From positions 1 to 6,462 of the forward strand of contig JADLDX010000310.1 of assembly GCA_020846515.1 (NCBI GenBank): DNA of 6,462 bases, read 5' to 3'. The translations under genes and the position numbers were made by a program. Below, piece after piece: positions 6,426-6,462 of this stretch. Every line of letters begins with the position of its first letter. Position 1 is the stretch's first letter. The notes beneath the pieces are model-generated. The model saw only the letters and a program-made list of their open reading frames with translations. It had not been told where the DNA came from and did no database searches. The stretch is from Pirellulaceae bacterium (GTDB lineage: Bacteria > Planctomycetota > Planctomycetia > Pirellulales > Pirellulaceae).

Positions 6426-6462
6426 TTGGGGATGAGGCTGCAAAGTGCTTATGGACCCAAAG

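Noticed and set aside
6432..6462. Possible start of a downstream gene (ATG at 6432 or 6451)
   Set aside because: Only about ten or four codons are visible, in different frames. GGGG abuts the first ATG with no spacing, so there is no real support.

Overview
The window looks like ordinary chromosomal DNA from a planctomycete, most likely of the Pirellulales/Pirellulaceae type. This is an inference. It rests on moderate GC content, two GTG starts, weak ribosome binding sites, a large HEAT-like protein of a style common in that phylum, and an intergenic palindrome (core GGCGTTAGCC / GGCTAACGCC) that I recall as dispersed in such genomes. I see no rRNA, tRNA, CRISPR array, transposase or phage gene.

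Layout. Bases 1-104 are the trailer of a leftward adaptor gene and may hold the first codons of a following leftward gene. Bases 105-1376 (minus) encode a MacA/HlyD-type periplasmic adaptor for an efflux pump. Bases 1377-1627 are non-coding and hold a 66-bp REP-like hairpin (1440-1505) plus a weaker inverted repeat (1538-1618). Bases 1628-3334 (minus) encode a 568-residue protein of unknown function with helical-repeat character and a distinctive C-terminal domain. Bases 3335-3423 form a divergent promoter region with a near-perfect palindrome (3372-3398). Bases 3424-5085 (plus) encode a DEAD-box RNA helicase with a long low-complexity tail. Bases 5100-6425 (plus), only 14 bp downstream, encode a dicarboxylate/amino acid:cation symporter (DAACS/SLC1 family).

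How the genes relate. The helicase and symporter are close enough to share a transcript, although their functions are not obviously connected. The adaptor would normally work with an ABC transporter (MacB type) encoded just beyond the left edge. The unknown gene is divergent from the helicase, and the palindrome between them could affect either or both.

The least ordinary observations are these. The symporter has lost several residues that form the third sodium site (Na3) in the archaeal homologue GltPh, while keeping the acidic-substrate residues. The long hairpin has the look of a dispersed repeat family. I found no clear evidence of an undescribed multi-gene system.
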